DNA from: an uncultured Coriobacteriaceae bacterium
Lineage (GTDB): Bacteria > Actinomycetota > Coriobacteriia > Coriobacteriales > Atopobiaceae
Direction of reading: 5' to 3'
Assembly (NCBI GenBank): GCA_902788705.1
Contig: CADALE010000001.1
Location: 62,001 to 126,000 of the forward strand
DNA: 64,000 nt
The position numbers and the translations under genes were made by a program. The notes below the pieces were generated by a model. The model was not told the origin of the DNA. It saw nothing but the letters and a program-made list of their open reading frames with translations, and searched no databases. Every line of letters begins with the position of its first letter. Positions within the stretch are counted from its first letter, which is position 1. This document shows positions 35,361 to 44,197 of the stretch, piece by piece.

Positions 35361-35416
35361 ACAAGGCCGGAACCCCGTTGCATGGTACACACCGCAACGG
35401 GGTTCCGGCCCCTTGT
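35361..35416. terminator. Bidirectional terminator between thrH and thrB
   Basis: A perfect 17-bp stem, 35365-35381 with 35394-35410 (GGCCGGAACC... / ...GGTTCCGGCC), lies between two convergent genes, with outer ACAAG/CTTGT. T-runs are weak on both sides. Confidence 0.75.
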
Positions 35417-35420
35417 CGCA

Positions 35421-36317
35421 CTAGCGGGCTGACACGCCGCGCTCGCTTGCCCGCATGGTGCGTGCCCACAGGCTGGGCATGGCGGCCAGCGAGGCTGCCT
35501 CGACGCGCGCAGCGGACTGGTCGCCATCGCAGATGGCAAGCATCGCGGCACCCGACCCCGAGATGAGGAAGGTGATGGCCCCCGCCTCGAGGGCCACGTC
35601 CTGCAGGCGCTCGTAGTCGGGGATGAGCGGCGCACGGTAGGGCTCGTGGATGCGGTCGTGGCAGCAGTCGCGGATGAGGTCGGCGCGGCCCGACGCCAGC
35701 GAGCTTACCATGGCAAGGCAGCGGCCCACCTGCCACGACACCGAGCTCATGGGCACCATGGACGGCAGGGCTTGGCGCGCGTCGCTCGTAAGCACGCGAT
35801 AGGGCGGTGCAAGGCAAACAAACCGCAGGTTGGGAGCCACGGGCCAGCGGGTGGTTACCGTCTGGCCGTCGTTTACGTACGAGCTTACCAACCCGCCCAT
35901 CACGGCAGGCGCAACGTTGTCGGGGTGGCCCTCTAGGGTGGTTGCCAGGTTGAGGGTGAGGCTGCGGTCGATGTCACGGCCGGCCAGGACCTGTGCCGCC
36001 ACGATGCCCGCCACGATGCAGGTCGAACTTGACCCCAGACCGCCGGAGCGGGGGATGGGGGAGCGCTCTTCGATGGTAAGGAGGTGCGGATCCAGCCCCA
36101 GCGCCTCGCATCCGGCCACATACGAGCGCCAGACGAGGTTTGCGGCGGGCCCCGCCGGGTCGTCATAGCCACGTATGGCCAGCTGGCCGCTTGGCTCGAA
36201 GGTAAACTGCGCCGTGAGGTCGAGCGCAAGGCCCAGCACGTCAAACCCAACCCCAAGGTTGGCCGCCGTGGCAGGCACGCTTACCGTGACGCGCCGAGCG
36301 TCGTGCGCTTCGCTCAT
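35421..36317 (-). CDS. thrB: Homoserine kinase
   Basis: 298 aa GHMP kinase: VSVPATAANLGVGFDVLGLAL (N-terminal motif), PRSGGLGSSSTCIVAGIVAA (ATP loop), and ISGSGAAMLAI (motif 3). It phosphorylates homoserine for ThrC. Its ATG overlaps the thrC stop as ATGA, so the genes are translationally coupled. The long reading upstream is only the thrC antisense frame and is rejected. Confidence 0.94.
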   Translation of the reverse strand: MSEAHDARRVTVSVPATAANLGVGFDVLGLALDLTAQFTFEPSGQLAIRGYDDPAGPAANLVWRSYVAGCEALGLDPHLLTIEERSPIPRSGGLGSSSTCIVAGIVAAQVLAGRDIDRSLTLNLATTLEGHPDNVAPAVMGGLVSSYVNDGQTVTTRWPVAPNLRFVCLAPPYRVLTSDARQALPSMVPMSSVSWQVGRCLAMVSSLASGRADLIRDCCHDRIHEPYRAPLIPDYERLQDVALEAGAITFLISGSGAAMLAICDGDQSAARVEAASLAAMPSLWARTMRASERGVSAR

Positions 36318-37798
36318 GCAAACACCCTCGCGCAGGCAGACTCGACGAAGCCGAGCATCTCGTCCTGGTCGCAGACGTCGGGATGGCGCACCTCGGCGGT
36401 ACGTAGCGCTGAGAGCTGCCGCGGCGCGGGCACGCCCGTCAGGCGCTCGAGCTGGTCCATGCAGGCAAAGCCGTCGAGGCCATCCACATCGTGGCCAAGG
36501 GCCGCCAGCACGTCGGCCGAGAACTTGTAGGGGTTGGCCGTGGAGAGGCACACCCGCTCGCGCCCCTCGTGCGGCAGGCGGCCCAGCACGCAGGCTCCCA
36601 CGGCGGTGTGCGGGTCGATGAGCACGCCGTGGTCATCCCATGCCGAGCGGATGGTGGCCCGCGTCTGGTCATCGGTGGCAAAGCCGCAGGCAAAGGTCTC
36701 ACGCATGCGGTCCATCAGGTGCGAAGGCAGGGTGTAGGTGCCGGTGGCGGACAGCTGGCCCATCCACGAGGCCACCTGCTCGCAGTCTCCGTCGGTGAGG
36801 TAGTACAGCAGGCGCTCGAGGTTGGACGACACCAGGATGTCCATCGAGGGCGAGATGGTCTTCACGAAGTCGCGGCGGCGGTCGTAGGTGCCCGTCTCGA
36901 TGAAGTCGGTGAGCACCTTGTTGGTGTTGGACGCCACGATGAGCGTGCCGACGGGCAGCCCGAGCCGCTTTGCGTAGTAGCCTGCCAGCACGTCGCCAAA
37001 GTTGCCGGTGGGCACGCAGAAGTCGACGGGATCGCCCGCGGCAACCCTGCCTGCCTTCACCAGCTGGGCATAGGCGTCAAAGTAGTAGGTGACCTGTGGC
37101 ACGAGGCGTCCCACGTTGATGGAGTTGGCGCTCGAGAGCACCACGCCGCGGGCTGCGAGGCGCTCTGCCAAGGCTTGGTTGGCAAAGATGCGCTTCACCT
37201 GGGTCTGCGCGTCGTCGAAGGTGCCGCGGATGCCCGCCACGGCCACGTTGGCACCCCGCTGCGTCACCATCTGCAGGCGCTGCACGTCGGACACCTTGCC
37301 TGCCGGGTAGAACACCGTGACGCCCGTGCCCGGAACGTCGGCGAAGCCGTCGAGGGCGGCCTTGCCCGTGTCGCCCGACGTGGCGGTGACGATCATGACG
37401 CCGCCCGCCGTGCCCTCGCTGGCGCGTGCTACCGACATGAGGCGCGGCAGCATCTGCAGGGCCACATCCTTGAAGGCGCAGGTGGGCCCATGCCACAGCT
37501 CAAGCAGCCAGTCCTGGCCCAAGGGGGTAAGGGGCGTGACCGCCGGCGTGTCGAAGTTGTCGGCGTAGGCGCCGGCCACGCAGGAGCGCACCTCGTCGGC
37601 GGTGTAGTCGGGAAGGAGCGTGCCCAGCACGTCGCACGCCGTGGCATGGTAGCCCTGTGCGCAGACGCGGCCTAGGTCGAGGCGGCTTGCGCCAAGCTGG
37701 TCCGACACATAAAGCCCACCGTCAGGCGCGATGCCGGTGAGTATTGCTTGCTTGCTTGTTACGGAATCGCCAGCGTCCCTCGTGCTGTGATAGAACAT
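36314..37798 (-). CDS. thrC: Threonine synthase
   Basis: 494 aa, the long (E. coli/yeast-like) class. The PLP lysine is in GPTCAFKDVALQ (K110); TSGDTGKAAL and NFGDVLAGYYAKRLG bind cofactor phosphate and substrate. It converts O-phosphohomoserine to threonine. The ATG at 37798 has GGAGAG about 10 nt upstream. thrC-thrB is divergent from hom-lysC-asd over 115 nt, which would allow shared control by threonine status. Confidence 0.95.
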   Translation of the reverse strand: MFYHSTRDAGDSVTSKQAILTGIAPDGGLYVSDQLGASRLDLGRVCAQGYHATACDVLGTLLPDYTADEVRSCVAGAYADNFDTPAVTPLTPLGQDWLLELWHGPTCAFKDVALQMLPRLMSVARASEGTAGGVMIVTATSGDTGKAALDGFADVPGTGVTVFYPAGKVSDVQRLQMVTQRGANVAVAGIRGTFDDAQTQVKRIFANQALAERLAARGVVLSSANSINVGRLVPQVTYYFDAYAQLVKAGRVAAGDPVDFCVPTGNFGDVLAGYYAKRLGLPVGTLIVASNTNKVLTDFIETGTYDRRRDFVKTISPSMDILVSSNLERLLYYLTDGDCEQVASWMGQLSATGTYTLPSHLMDRMRETFACGFATDDQTRATIRSAWDDHGVLIDPHTAVGACVLGRLPHEGRERVCLSTANPYKFSADVLAALGHDVDGLDGFACMDQLERLTGVPAPRQLSALRTAEVRHPDVCDQDEMLGFVESACARVFA

Positions 37799-37913
37799 TT
37801 CCACTGTCTCTCCTCGCGTGCTCGCATGATGCGGTGATTGCAAGTATCATAACCTCACCGATGCGCATGTCGCGGTTGCGTCACAGTATCGAAAGACAAA
37901 CGATTGGACCTTC

Positions 37914-39047
37914 ATGAAGATTGCCCTGCTTGGCCATGGCGTGGTTGGACGTGGCGTAGACCAGATCGTCTCGACCTGCACGCAAGGCATGGAGGTGTCG
38001 CGAATCCTCGAGCTTCCCGACCGCCTGAGCGACCCTCGTATGACCTCGAGCTTTGATGACATTGTGAACGACCCCGCCATCGAGGCGGTCGTCGAGTGCA
38101 TGGGTGGCATCGAGCCGGCCCACACCTTTATCATGGCCGCGCTTGCCGCGGGCAAGAGCGTGGTCACCTCAAACAAGGCCGTGGTGGCGGCCCATTTCGA
38201 GGAGTTCGCGCAGCAGGCTGCGGCCAGCGGCGCCTCGCTGCTCATCGAGGCCACGTGCGGCGGTGGCATCCCCTGGATCGCCAGCATCCAGAAGGCCTTG
38301 CGCATCGACGAGGTCACGCGCATCTCGGGCATCATGAATGGCACCACCAACTACCTGGTTGACACCATGGCCAAGACGGGGGAGGACTTCTCCGCGGTGC
38401 TAGCCCGCGCCCAGGTGCTGGGCTACGCCGAGCGCAACCCCTCCGACGACGTCGACGGCGTCGACGTCAAGAACAAGACCATCATCGCGGCCAGCGTCGC
38501 CTTCCGCACCTGCTGCGTGCGCGAGTTTCCCGTCATGGGCATCCGCAACCTCACCAAGGCCGACATGCGCCTGTTTGCCGGGCGCGACCGCGTGGTCAAG
38601 CTGCTGGGCCGCGCCGTGCAGAGGGACGGGCGCTACGCCGTGTCCGTCGAGCCCGTGGCGCTGCCCATGCGCTCGCTTGAGGCCAACGTCCCCTCCAACT
38701 TCAACCTCGTCACCCTGGAGGGCGCCACGGTTGGTGAGCTTAAGTTCTATGGCCAAGGCGCGGGCAGCCTTCCCACGGGCAACGCGATGGTGCAGGACCT
38801 GCTTGACCTGCGCGACGGCCGTCGCCCTGCCTACGACTTCTCGCGCCAGCTTGACTACGACCCATCGCTCCTTGCGGGTGACTACGTGCTGCGTACCAGC
38901 GCCGCAGCCCCCGCAGGGGCCATCCCCTTCGCTCGCGGTGCCTGGGTCATGCGCAACCGTACCGCGGCCGAGGCCCGCTCCATCCTTGACGAGGCGCTTG
39001 CAGACGACCCCACCTCGCTCATCGCACTACTTCCCCAGGAGGACTAG
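37914..39047 (+). CDS. hom: Homoserine dehydrogenase without ACT domain
   Basis: 377 aa. LLGHGVVGRGV is the NAD(P)-binding loop; VVTSNKAVVA holds the conserved Lys; GIMNGTTNYLV and the Glu/Asp-rich NPSDDVDGVDVKNK segment form the catalytic domain. The usual C-terminal ACT domain of Gram-positive Hom is absent; after the dimer region there are only about 60 residues. Feedback control by threonine may therefore rest on the aspartate kinase. lysC starts 3 nt after the stop. Confidence 0.92.
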   Translation: MKIALLGHGVVGRGVDQIVSTCTQGMEVSRILELPDRLSDPRMTSSFDDIVNDPAIEAVVECMGGIEPAHTFIMAALAAGKSVVTSNKAVVAAHFEEFAQQAAASGASLLIEATCGGGIPWIASIQKALRIDEVTRISGIMNGTTNYLVDTMAKTGEDFSAVLARAQVLGYAERNPSDDVDGVDVKNKTIIAASVAFRTCCVREFPVMGIRNLTKADMRLFAGRDRVVKLLGRAVQRDGRYAVSVEPVALPMRSLEANVPSNFNLVTLEGATVGELKFYGQGAGSLPTGNAMVQDLLDLRDGRRPAYDFSRQLDYDPSLLAGDYVLRTSAAAPAGAIPFARGAWVMRNRTAAEARSILDEALADDPTSLIALLPQED

Positions 39048-39050
39048 CAC

Positions 39051-40397
39051 ATGATTAAGGTTGCAAAGTTCGGCGGCTCAAGCGTCGCCGATGCGACGCA
39101 GTTCAAGAAGGTGCGCGACATCGTTCGTGCCGACCCCGACAGGCGCTTCGTGGTGGTCTCCGCCGCCGGCAAGCGCTTCTCGGGCGACAACAAGCTCACC
39201 GACCTGCTGCTGTTGGTGAACGCGCACGTGGCGTACCATGTCGACTGCACCCAGCTGCTCAAGGATATCGAGCAGCGCTTTGTTGACATCGCGCGCGAGC
39301 TGGGGCTCAAGTACCCCATCGCCGAGAAGTTCGAGGAGTTCTCGTCGGTGATCACCAGCCTCTCGCCCGAGTACGTGGTAAGCCGCGGCGAGTGGTTCAC
39401 GGCGCGCCTCATGGCCGAGTATCTGGGGCTTCCCTTCCTTGACGCCGCCGATGCCGTGGTGTTTCGCCATGACGGCACGGTGGACATGGAGCGCACCGCC
39501 ACGTCCATCAAGGACGCCGTGCAGCGCCTGGGCTCGTTCGTGCTGCCGGGGTTCTATGGCGCAACCGTCGACGGCACCATCAAGCTCTTCCAGCGTGGCG
39601 GCGGTGACATCACGGGCGCAATCCTTGCGCGCTGCATCGACGCGCACGTGTACGAGAACTGGACCGACGTGTCCGGCTTCCTTGCGGCCGACCCGCACAT
39701 CGTGGAGAACCCCCGCACCATCCACCGCATCACCTTCGACGAGATGCGCGAGCTGTCCTACATGGGGGCGTCGGTGCTGCAGGAGGAGGCCATCTTCCCG
39801 GTGCGCGAGGTGGGCATCCCCATCCAGATCAAGAACACCAACGACCCCAGCCGCCAGGGCACCATCATCCGCGAGACTGCCGAGGAAGGCAGCATGGAGC
39901 ACCTCATCACGGGCATCGCCGGCAAGAAGGACTTCCTTGCGGTGCACGTGAGCAAGGCGCACATGTCCAACGAGGTGGGCATCGTGCGGCGCGCGCTGGC
40001 CGTGTTCGAGCGGTATGGCGTGTCGGTCGAGCACATCCCTACGGGCGTCGACTCGTTTGGCATCGTGGTCAACGGCTCCGACGTGGTGGACAAGATCTAC
40101 AACATCGTGAACGACCTGCAGCAGGAGCTCAAGCCCGACAGCGTGACGGTCATCGACAAGCTGGCCCTCATCTCGGTGGTGGGCCGCAACATGAGCCGCC
40201 GCCCCGGCACGTCGGGTCGGGTGTTTGGGGCCCTGGGCGAGGCGGGCATCAACATCCGCATGATCACGCAGAGCTCGCAGGAGATCAGCATCATCATGGG
40301 CGTGAACAACGAGGACTTCGATCGCGCCATCAACGTTATCTACCAGGCGTTTGTTGCCAATGAGATGGTCAACATGCAGAGGGGAGCGGTGCAATGA
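39051..40397 (+). CDS. lysC: Aspartate kinase
   Basis: 448 aa. KFGGSSVADA at the N-terminus, RGEWFTARLMAEYLG, FYGATVDGTIKLFQRGGGDITGA, and two C-terminal ACT domains (ITGIAGKKDFLAVHVSKAH and ALISVVGRNMSRRPGTSGRVFGALGEAGINIRMI). It makes aspartyl phosphate, the first step to lysine, methionine and threonine, normally under lysine/threonine feedback through the ACT pair. The stop overlaps asd by ATGA. Confidence 0.95.
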   Translation: MIKVAKFGGSSVADATQFKKVRDIVRADPDRRFVVVSAAGKRFSGDNKLTDLLLLVNAHVAYHVDCTQLLKDIEQRFVDIARELGLKYPIAEKFEEFSSVITSLSPEYVVSRGEWFTARLMAEYLGLPFLDAADAVVFRHDGTVDMERTATSIKDAVQRLGSFVLPGFYGATVDGTIKLFQRGGGDITGAILARCIDAHVYENWTDVSGFLAADPHIVENPRTIHRITFDEMRELSYMGASVLQEEAIFPVREVGIPIQIKNTNDPSRQGTIIRETAEEGSMEHLITGIAGKKDFLAVHVSKAHMSNEVGIVRRALAVFERYGVSVEHIPTGVDSFGIVVNGSDVVDKIYNIVNDLQQELKPDSVTVIDKLALISVVGRNMSRRPGTSGRVFGALGEAGINIRMITQSSQEISIIMGVNNEDFDRAINVIYQAFVANEMVNMQRGAVQ

Positions 40398-41404
40398 GCA
40401 ACAAGGTGGTGGCCATCCTCGGCGCGACGGGCGTCGTGGGGCAGCAGATGCTGCAGTGCCTTGAGGAGCGCAACTATCCCGTCGAGCGGCTGGTTCCGCT
40501 GGCAAGCGCCCGCTCCGTGGGCAAGACCGTCACGTTCCGTGGCGAGCAGGTGCCGATTGTGGAGGCTACCCCCGAGGCATTCGAGGGCATCGACATCGTG
40601 CTGGGCGCCGCTGGCGACGGCACGGCCAGGGAGCTGCTGCCCGAGGCCGTGAAGCGCGGCGCGGTGTGCGTGGACAACAGCCACGCCTTCCGCCTCGAGC
40701 CCGACGTGCCCCTGGTCATTCCCGAGATCAACGCCGACGACGTGAAGTGGCACAACGGCATCATCGCCAACCCCAACTGCGCTACCATCATCGGCCTCGT
40801 GCCGCTGTGGCCCCTGCACCAGGCGGCGGGCCTCACGCGCATCATCGCGAGCACCTATCAGGCCGCCTCGGGTGCCGGCAAGCCCGGCCTTGACGAGCTG
40901 CAGCGCGAGATGGCTGCCCTTGCCGCCGGCGAGCCGGTGGGCGACACCAAGCCTTTTGCCTACCAACTGGCTGCCAACCTCATCCCGCAGATCAGCAGCT
41001 TCAAGGACGATGCCTACACCGACGAGGAGCTGAAGATGGGTCGTGAGGGGCGCAAGATCATGCACCTGCCCTCGCTGCGCGTCAACTGCACCTGCGTTCG
41101 CGTGCCCATCATGCGCTCGCACTCCGAGTCCATCACGGCCGAGTTCGAGAGGCCCATCACGCCGGACGAGGCGCGCGAGATCCTGAGCGCGGCGCCGGGC
41201 GTCCGCGTCGTGGACGACCCTGCCTCCCTGCGCTATCCCATGCCGTTGGAGACGAGCGACCAGGACCTCGTCTTCGTGGGCCGCATCCGCCGGGACACCT
41301 CGGCCCCCGACGGCGTGAACGCGCTTACGCTGTTCTGCTGTGGCGACCAGATTCGTAAGGGCGCGGCCACCAATGCGGTGCAGATAGCCGAGCTGCTGGT
41401 GTAA
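40394..41404 (+). CDS. asd: Aspartate-semialdehyde dehydrogenase
   Basis: 336 aa. GATGVVGQQML binds NADP, and NPNCAT holds the catalytic Cys (C129); the later R-x-HSE-type VPIMRSHSES has the conserved His. It reduces aspartyl phosphate to the semialdehyde used by Hom. Last gene of hom-lysC-asd, followed by two terminators. Confidence 0.96.
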   Translation: MSNKVVAILGATGVVGQQMLQCLEERNYPVERLVPLASARSVGKTVTFRGEQVPIVEATPEAFEGIDIVLGAAGDGTARELLPEAVKRGAVCVDNSHAFRLEPDVPLVIPEINADDVKWHNGIIANPNCATIIGLVPLWPLHQAAGLTRIIASTYQAASGAGKPGLDELQREMAALAAGEPVGDTKPFAYQLAANLIPQISSFKDDAYTDEELKMGREGRKIMHLPSLRVNCTCVRVPIMRSHSESITAEFERPITPDEAREILSAAPGVRVVDDPASLRYPMPLETSDQDLVFVGRIRRDTSAPDGVNALTLFCCGDQIRKGAATNAVQIAELLV

Positions 41405-41410
41405 CGCCAC

Positions 41411-41446
41411 GGGGCCAGAGGGGAGCGTCCCTTCTGGCCCCTTTTT
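41411..41446 (+). terminator. Terminator of hom-lysC-asd
   Basis: GGGGCCAGAGGGGA pairs with TCCCTTCTGGCCCC, followed by TTTTT (41442-41446). Confidence 0.88.
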
Positions 41447-41449
41447 GTT

Positions 41450-41486
41450 GGGGCTAAGGGAGGACCGTCCTCCTTGGCCCCTGTTT
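41450..41486 (+). terminator. Second, tandem terminator-like hairpin
   Basis: GGGGCTAAGGGAGGA pairs with TCCTCCTTGGCCCC, followed by TGTTT. Its sequence resembles the preceding terminator, suggesting duplication. Confidence 0.65.
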
Positions 41487-41509
41487 CGTTTGACGAGCGG
41501 AGGAGCCCC

Positions 41510-42385
41510 ATGATCAAGCTTGTGGTCACTGACATTGACGACACCCTCATCGCGGTGGGGCGGCCCCATGCCACGGAGCACGCCATCTCCGCCATCCACG
41601 AGCTGCAGGCTGCCGGGGTGGAGTTCTCCGTCGTGACCGGTCGGCGCATGAGCGCCATCCGCAAGCTCTTCTGCGACGACGAGGCCTGCTTCCAGACGGC
41701 CATCACCTCCAATGGGCAGCGCATCTACGTGGACGGCGAGTGCATCCACACGCAGTACCTCGACCACGACGCGCTGGTGCGGGCGGCCGAGGTGGTGAGC
41801 AGCTTCGAGGGCTACGCCATCGGCCTGTACAAGGGTCATCAGGTCGAGCTGGTGGCCACCTCGCAGGAGGAGGTTGACCGCTACGGGCTCGCGTTCTGGA
41901 ACGACGCGCACGTGGTTGACGGCGTCTCGGACCACCAGTACTACAAGGCCAACGTGCGCGTGGGGCATGGGCCGGGCGTGGCGTCGCGCGCCGAGGTGCG
42001 CACAGCCATCGCGCGGGCCTGTCCGCAGTTCGACCTCGTGTATCCAGGCCCCAACTACATCGACCTGCTGCCTGGCGGCTGGGGCAAGGACTCCGCCGTG
42101 TGCCTGCTTGCGGCCCACCTCGGGCTTGAGTTCGAGGAGGTCGCGGCCTTTGGCGACGAGGAGAACGACCTCAACATGCTGTACTCGGTGCCCAATTCGG
42201 TCGCGGTTGCCAATGCGGTGCCGGCGGTGCGTCGCGACGCGCGCTGGCACATCGGTGCCTCGGCCGACGACGCCGTGGCGGACGCCCTGCTGGAGATTGC
42301 CGCGGCGGCGCGGGAGGGACGCATGCCCTCCTTCATGAGCCCGCAGCTTGAGACCGAGGCGCCGTTTCAGCAGCCGCGCGGGTAG
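41510..42385 (+). CDS. HAD-superfamily hydrolase, Cof-type
   Basis: 291 aa. MIKLVVTDIDDTLI (D8, D10) is motif I, SVVTGRR motif II, the Lys in GWGKDSAV motif III, and FGDEENDLNML motif IV. The cap insertion is of the C2/Cof type, found in sugar-phosphate or phospholipid-precursor phosphatases. Substrate unknown. CGGAGGAG precedes the ATG at 41510. Confidence 0.9.
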   Translation: MIKLVVTDIDDTLIAVGRPHATEHAISAIHELQAAGVEFSVVTGRRMSAIRKLFCDDEACFQTAITSNGQRIYVDGECIHTQYLDHDALVRAAEVVSSFEGYAIGLYKGHQVELVATSQEEVDRYGLAFWNDAHVVDGVSDHQYYKANVRVGHGPGVASRAEVRTAIARACPQFDLVYPGPNYIDLLPGGWGKDSAVCLLAAHLGLEFEEVAAFGDEENDLNMLYSVPNSVAVANAVPAVRRDARWHIGASADDAVADALLEIAAAAREGRMPSFMSPQLETEAPFQQPRG

Positions 42386-42508
42386 GGAAGGGACCAGCTG
42401 GGCCGCTAGGCCTTTGTTTGCAGGCACCAGTCCAAGGGCAGGCCAACGGCCTGCGCCGTTGCGCTAGACTAGGGGTGTCGACAATCCCAAGAGGAAAGGT
42501 GGTATTTC

Positions 42509-42910
42509 ATGGCAGCCATCAACGAGGTCTGCGAGTTCCTGCAGCAGGTTGGCACGTACTATCTGGCAACGGTCGACGGTGACCAGCCGCGCGTGCGCCC
42601 CTTTGGCACTGCCCATATCTTCGAGGACAAGCTGTACATCCAGACCGGCAAGGTGAAGCCCGTCGCGCACCAGCTTGAGGCCAATCCCAAGTTCGAGATC
42701 TGCGGCTTTGCCAACGGCACGTGGATTCGCGTGTGGGGTAAGCTGGTTGAGGACCCGCGCATCGAGGCGCAGCAGTCCATGCTTGACGCCAACCCCGGCC
42801 TGCAGCGCATGTACAAGGCTGGTGACGGCAACACGGCCGTGTACTACATCGTTGACGGCGAGGCCACCTTCTCGTCGTTCACCACCGAGCCAAGGACGGT
42901 TAAGTTCTAG
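42509..42910 (+). CDS. Pyridoxamine 5'-phosphate oxidase-like FMN-binding protein
   Basis: 133 aa split-barrel protein: YYLATVDGDQPRVRPFGTAHIFEDKLYIQTGKVKPVAHQLEANPKFEICG. Small proteins of this kind bind FMN, F420 or heme, and most are not true PdxH; the reaction is unknown. GAGGAAAGG precedes the ATG. A single-gene unit with its own terminator. Confidence 0.85.
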   Translation: MAAINEVCEFLQQVGTYYLATVDGDQPRVRPFGTAHIFEDKLYIQTGKVKPVAHQLEANPKFEICGFANGTWIRVWGKLVEDPRIEAQQSMLDANPGLQRMYKAGDGNTAVYYIVDGEATFSSFTTEPRTVKF

Positions 42911-42947
42911 GAGCTCCAGCATCAGGAGCATGCAAACGCTACTGCAG

Positions 42948-42977
42948 GGCGCCACGGGTGAGTCCGTGGCGCCTTTT
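42948..42977 (+). terminator. Terminator after the flavin-binding gene
   Basis: GGCGCCACGG (42948-42957) pairs with CCGTGGCGCC (42964-42973), then TTTT. Confidence 0.88.
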
Positions 42978-42994
42978 GTGTTGCGGGGGAGCGT

Positions 42995-43055
42995 TGGCGA
43001 ACGTGCTCCGAGCAAAAGCGCCACGTGGCGAACGTGCTCGGAGCAAAAGCGCCAC
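42995..43055. repeat. Two tandem copies of a 31-nt palindromic unit
   Basis: TGGCGAACGTGCTC-S-GAGCAAAAGCGCCAC(G) occurs at 42995-43024 and 43026-43055, differing only at the central C/G. Each copy is itself an imperfect hairpin (TGGCG/CGCCA outer, TGCTC/GAGCA inner). Confidence 0.75.
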
Positions 43056-43091
43056 AAACGAAAACAGGCCAGACCTCAAATGTCTGACCTG
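43055..43091 (-). terminator. Terminator of the tRNA-His/tRNA-Lys unit
   Basis: On the minus strand CAGGTCAGAC pairs with GTCTGGCCTG (one G-U), followed by TTTTCGTTT. Confidence 0.82.
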
Positions 43092-43101
43092 CGAAGATTC
43101 G

Positions 43102-43177
43102 TGGTGGACCGGCAGGGGTTCGAACCCTGGACCTTGGGATTAAGAGTCCCCTGCTCTACCAGCTGAGCTACCGGTCC
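43102..43177 (-). tRNA. tRNA-Lys (CTT anticodon)
   Basis: 76 nt with encoded CCA. Acceptor GGACCGG/CCGGTCC; anticodon loop CTCTTAA gives CUU, reading AAG; the T loop is TTCGAAC. Transcribed together with tRNA-His 12 nt upstream. Confidence 0.95.
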
Positions 43178-43188
43178 ATATTCAGTTA

Positions 43189-43265
43189 TGGGGTGGGTAC
43201 AGGGGCTCGAACCCTGGACCTCCTGAGCCACAGTCAGGCGCTCTGCCAACTGAGCTACACCCACC
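43189..43265 (-). tRNA. tRNA-His (GTG anticodon)
   Basis: 77 nt with encoded CCA. Acceptor GTGGGTG/TACCCAC preceded by the extra G-1 that pairs with C73, the hallmark of tRNA-His. The anticodon loop CTGTGGC gives GUG. Confidence 0.96.
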
Positions 43266-43295
43266 ATGTTGGCAACTGCGTTGCACAGCTAGATA

Positions 43296-43323
43296 ATTGT
43301 ATCGAAACCTACGGACTTTGCAA
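43296..43323 (-). promoter_or_regulatory. Promoter of tRNA-His/tRNA-Lys
   Basis: Minus-strand TTGCAA (43318-43323), 16-nt spacer, TACAAT (43296-43301), in an AT-rich stretch. Confidence 0.65.
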
Positions 43324-43462
43324 GAGAAATTTGAAAAAAGATGAAGAATCGGTCTGGTAGATCACCTCTGGCCCGAGCGGGGAGGGGCGCCCCGACTGAG
43401 GCGCCCCTCGCAAGACAGGCTGTAACTCGCCAACAAAGGCGAGGTCACAGCACATGCAGGAG

Positions 43463-44041
43463 CTAGTCCCGAGGCGCCGTTCCGCCAGCCTTGCGCTCGC
43501 CAGCCTCGTCGCGCAGGAAGGCGAAGAGCCTCCCGGCCGTCACCATGAAGCCACCCACGCGGTGGCCGCTGCGACGCACGAGCACCTCGCACTTGGCAGT
43601 GGTCACGCCGTGGGCCCGGTCAAGGTCGGCGAGCTCGGACTCGAACAGCAGCGCGTCGTCCTCGTTCAGGAACGTCGCCACCAGCTGGCCGTTGTACGTC
43701 ACCACGTAGTGGGCTGAGCGGTCGATGGCGGTGGACAGCACCTCGTCGTCCAGCGACCTGACGGCGCGGGCCGCCCCCGCCGCGGCGGAGCGGGCAGCCT
43801 TTGCGGCGTCGCTGGCCACGCGCTCGGCAGCGCGTGCCTCGTCGGCCGCCTGCTGCGCGTCGCGCGCGCCACGCAGCGCCTCGGTCGCCAGGGCCGCGGC
43901 CCTGCGCACGACGTTGGCTGCCCGGGTGGCGCGCTGCGAAGCGGCGGCAGCGTCCTGGGCTGCCTGGGTGGCCTCGCGAACAAGCTGGGAGTGGGTGGAC
44001 GGTGCGGCGGCTACGCTTACCTTCGTTGCCTTCGTGGACAT
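43463..44041 (-). CDS. Ala-rich coiled-coil protein of unknown function
   Basis: 192 aa. Residues ~10-110 are an Ala/Arg-rich helix predicted as coiled coil (QAAQDAAAASQRATRAANVVRRAAALATEAL...). The C-terminal ~80 residues (VVTYNGQLVATFLNEDDALLFESELADLDR, CEVLVRRSGHRVGGFMVTAGRLFAFL) look like a small globular alpha/beta domain. No family recognised. Start chosen at 44041 because GGGG lies 7 nt upstream; the preceding in-frame ATG is too close to that site. A long structured leader lies upstream. Confidence 0.65.
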   Translation of the reverse strand: MSTKATKVSVAAAPSTHSQLVREATQAAQDAAAASQRATRAANVVRRAAALATEALRGARDAQQAADEARAAERVASDAAKAARSAAAGAARAVRSLDDEVLSTAIDRSAHYVVTYNGQLVATFLNEDDALLFESELADLDRAHGVTTAKCEVLVRRSGHRVGGFMVTAGRLFAFLRDEAGERKAGGTAPRD

Positions 44042-44197
44042 GGGCATTCCCCTTTCTGCAGCATCGCTGCAATCGACCGGCGCGCGGACGATCCTTGTGA
44101 AACACCGGACCGCTCGCTCGCAGGGGGCAGTGCCTGCGTCTTTCGGGGTCGATTCCCACGAGCCTATGATGTCCGGCGTCGCCTTGTCGGCGCGTCG

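Noticed and set aside
37799..37913. Threonine attenuator or riboswitch before hom or thrC
   Set aside because: No Thr/Ile-rich leader peptide, terminator or known riboswitch fold is seen in the 115-nt divergent gap.
42995..43055. Possible CRISPR remnant
   Set aside because: The two units are directly adjacent with no spacer.
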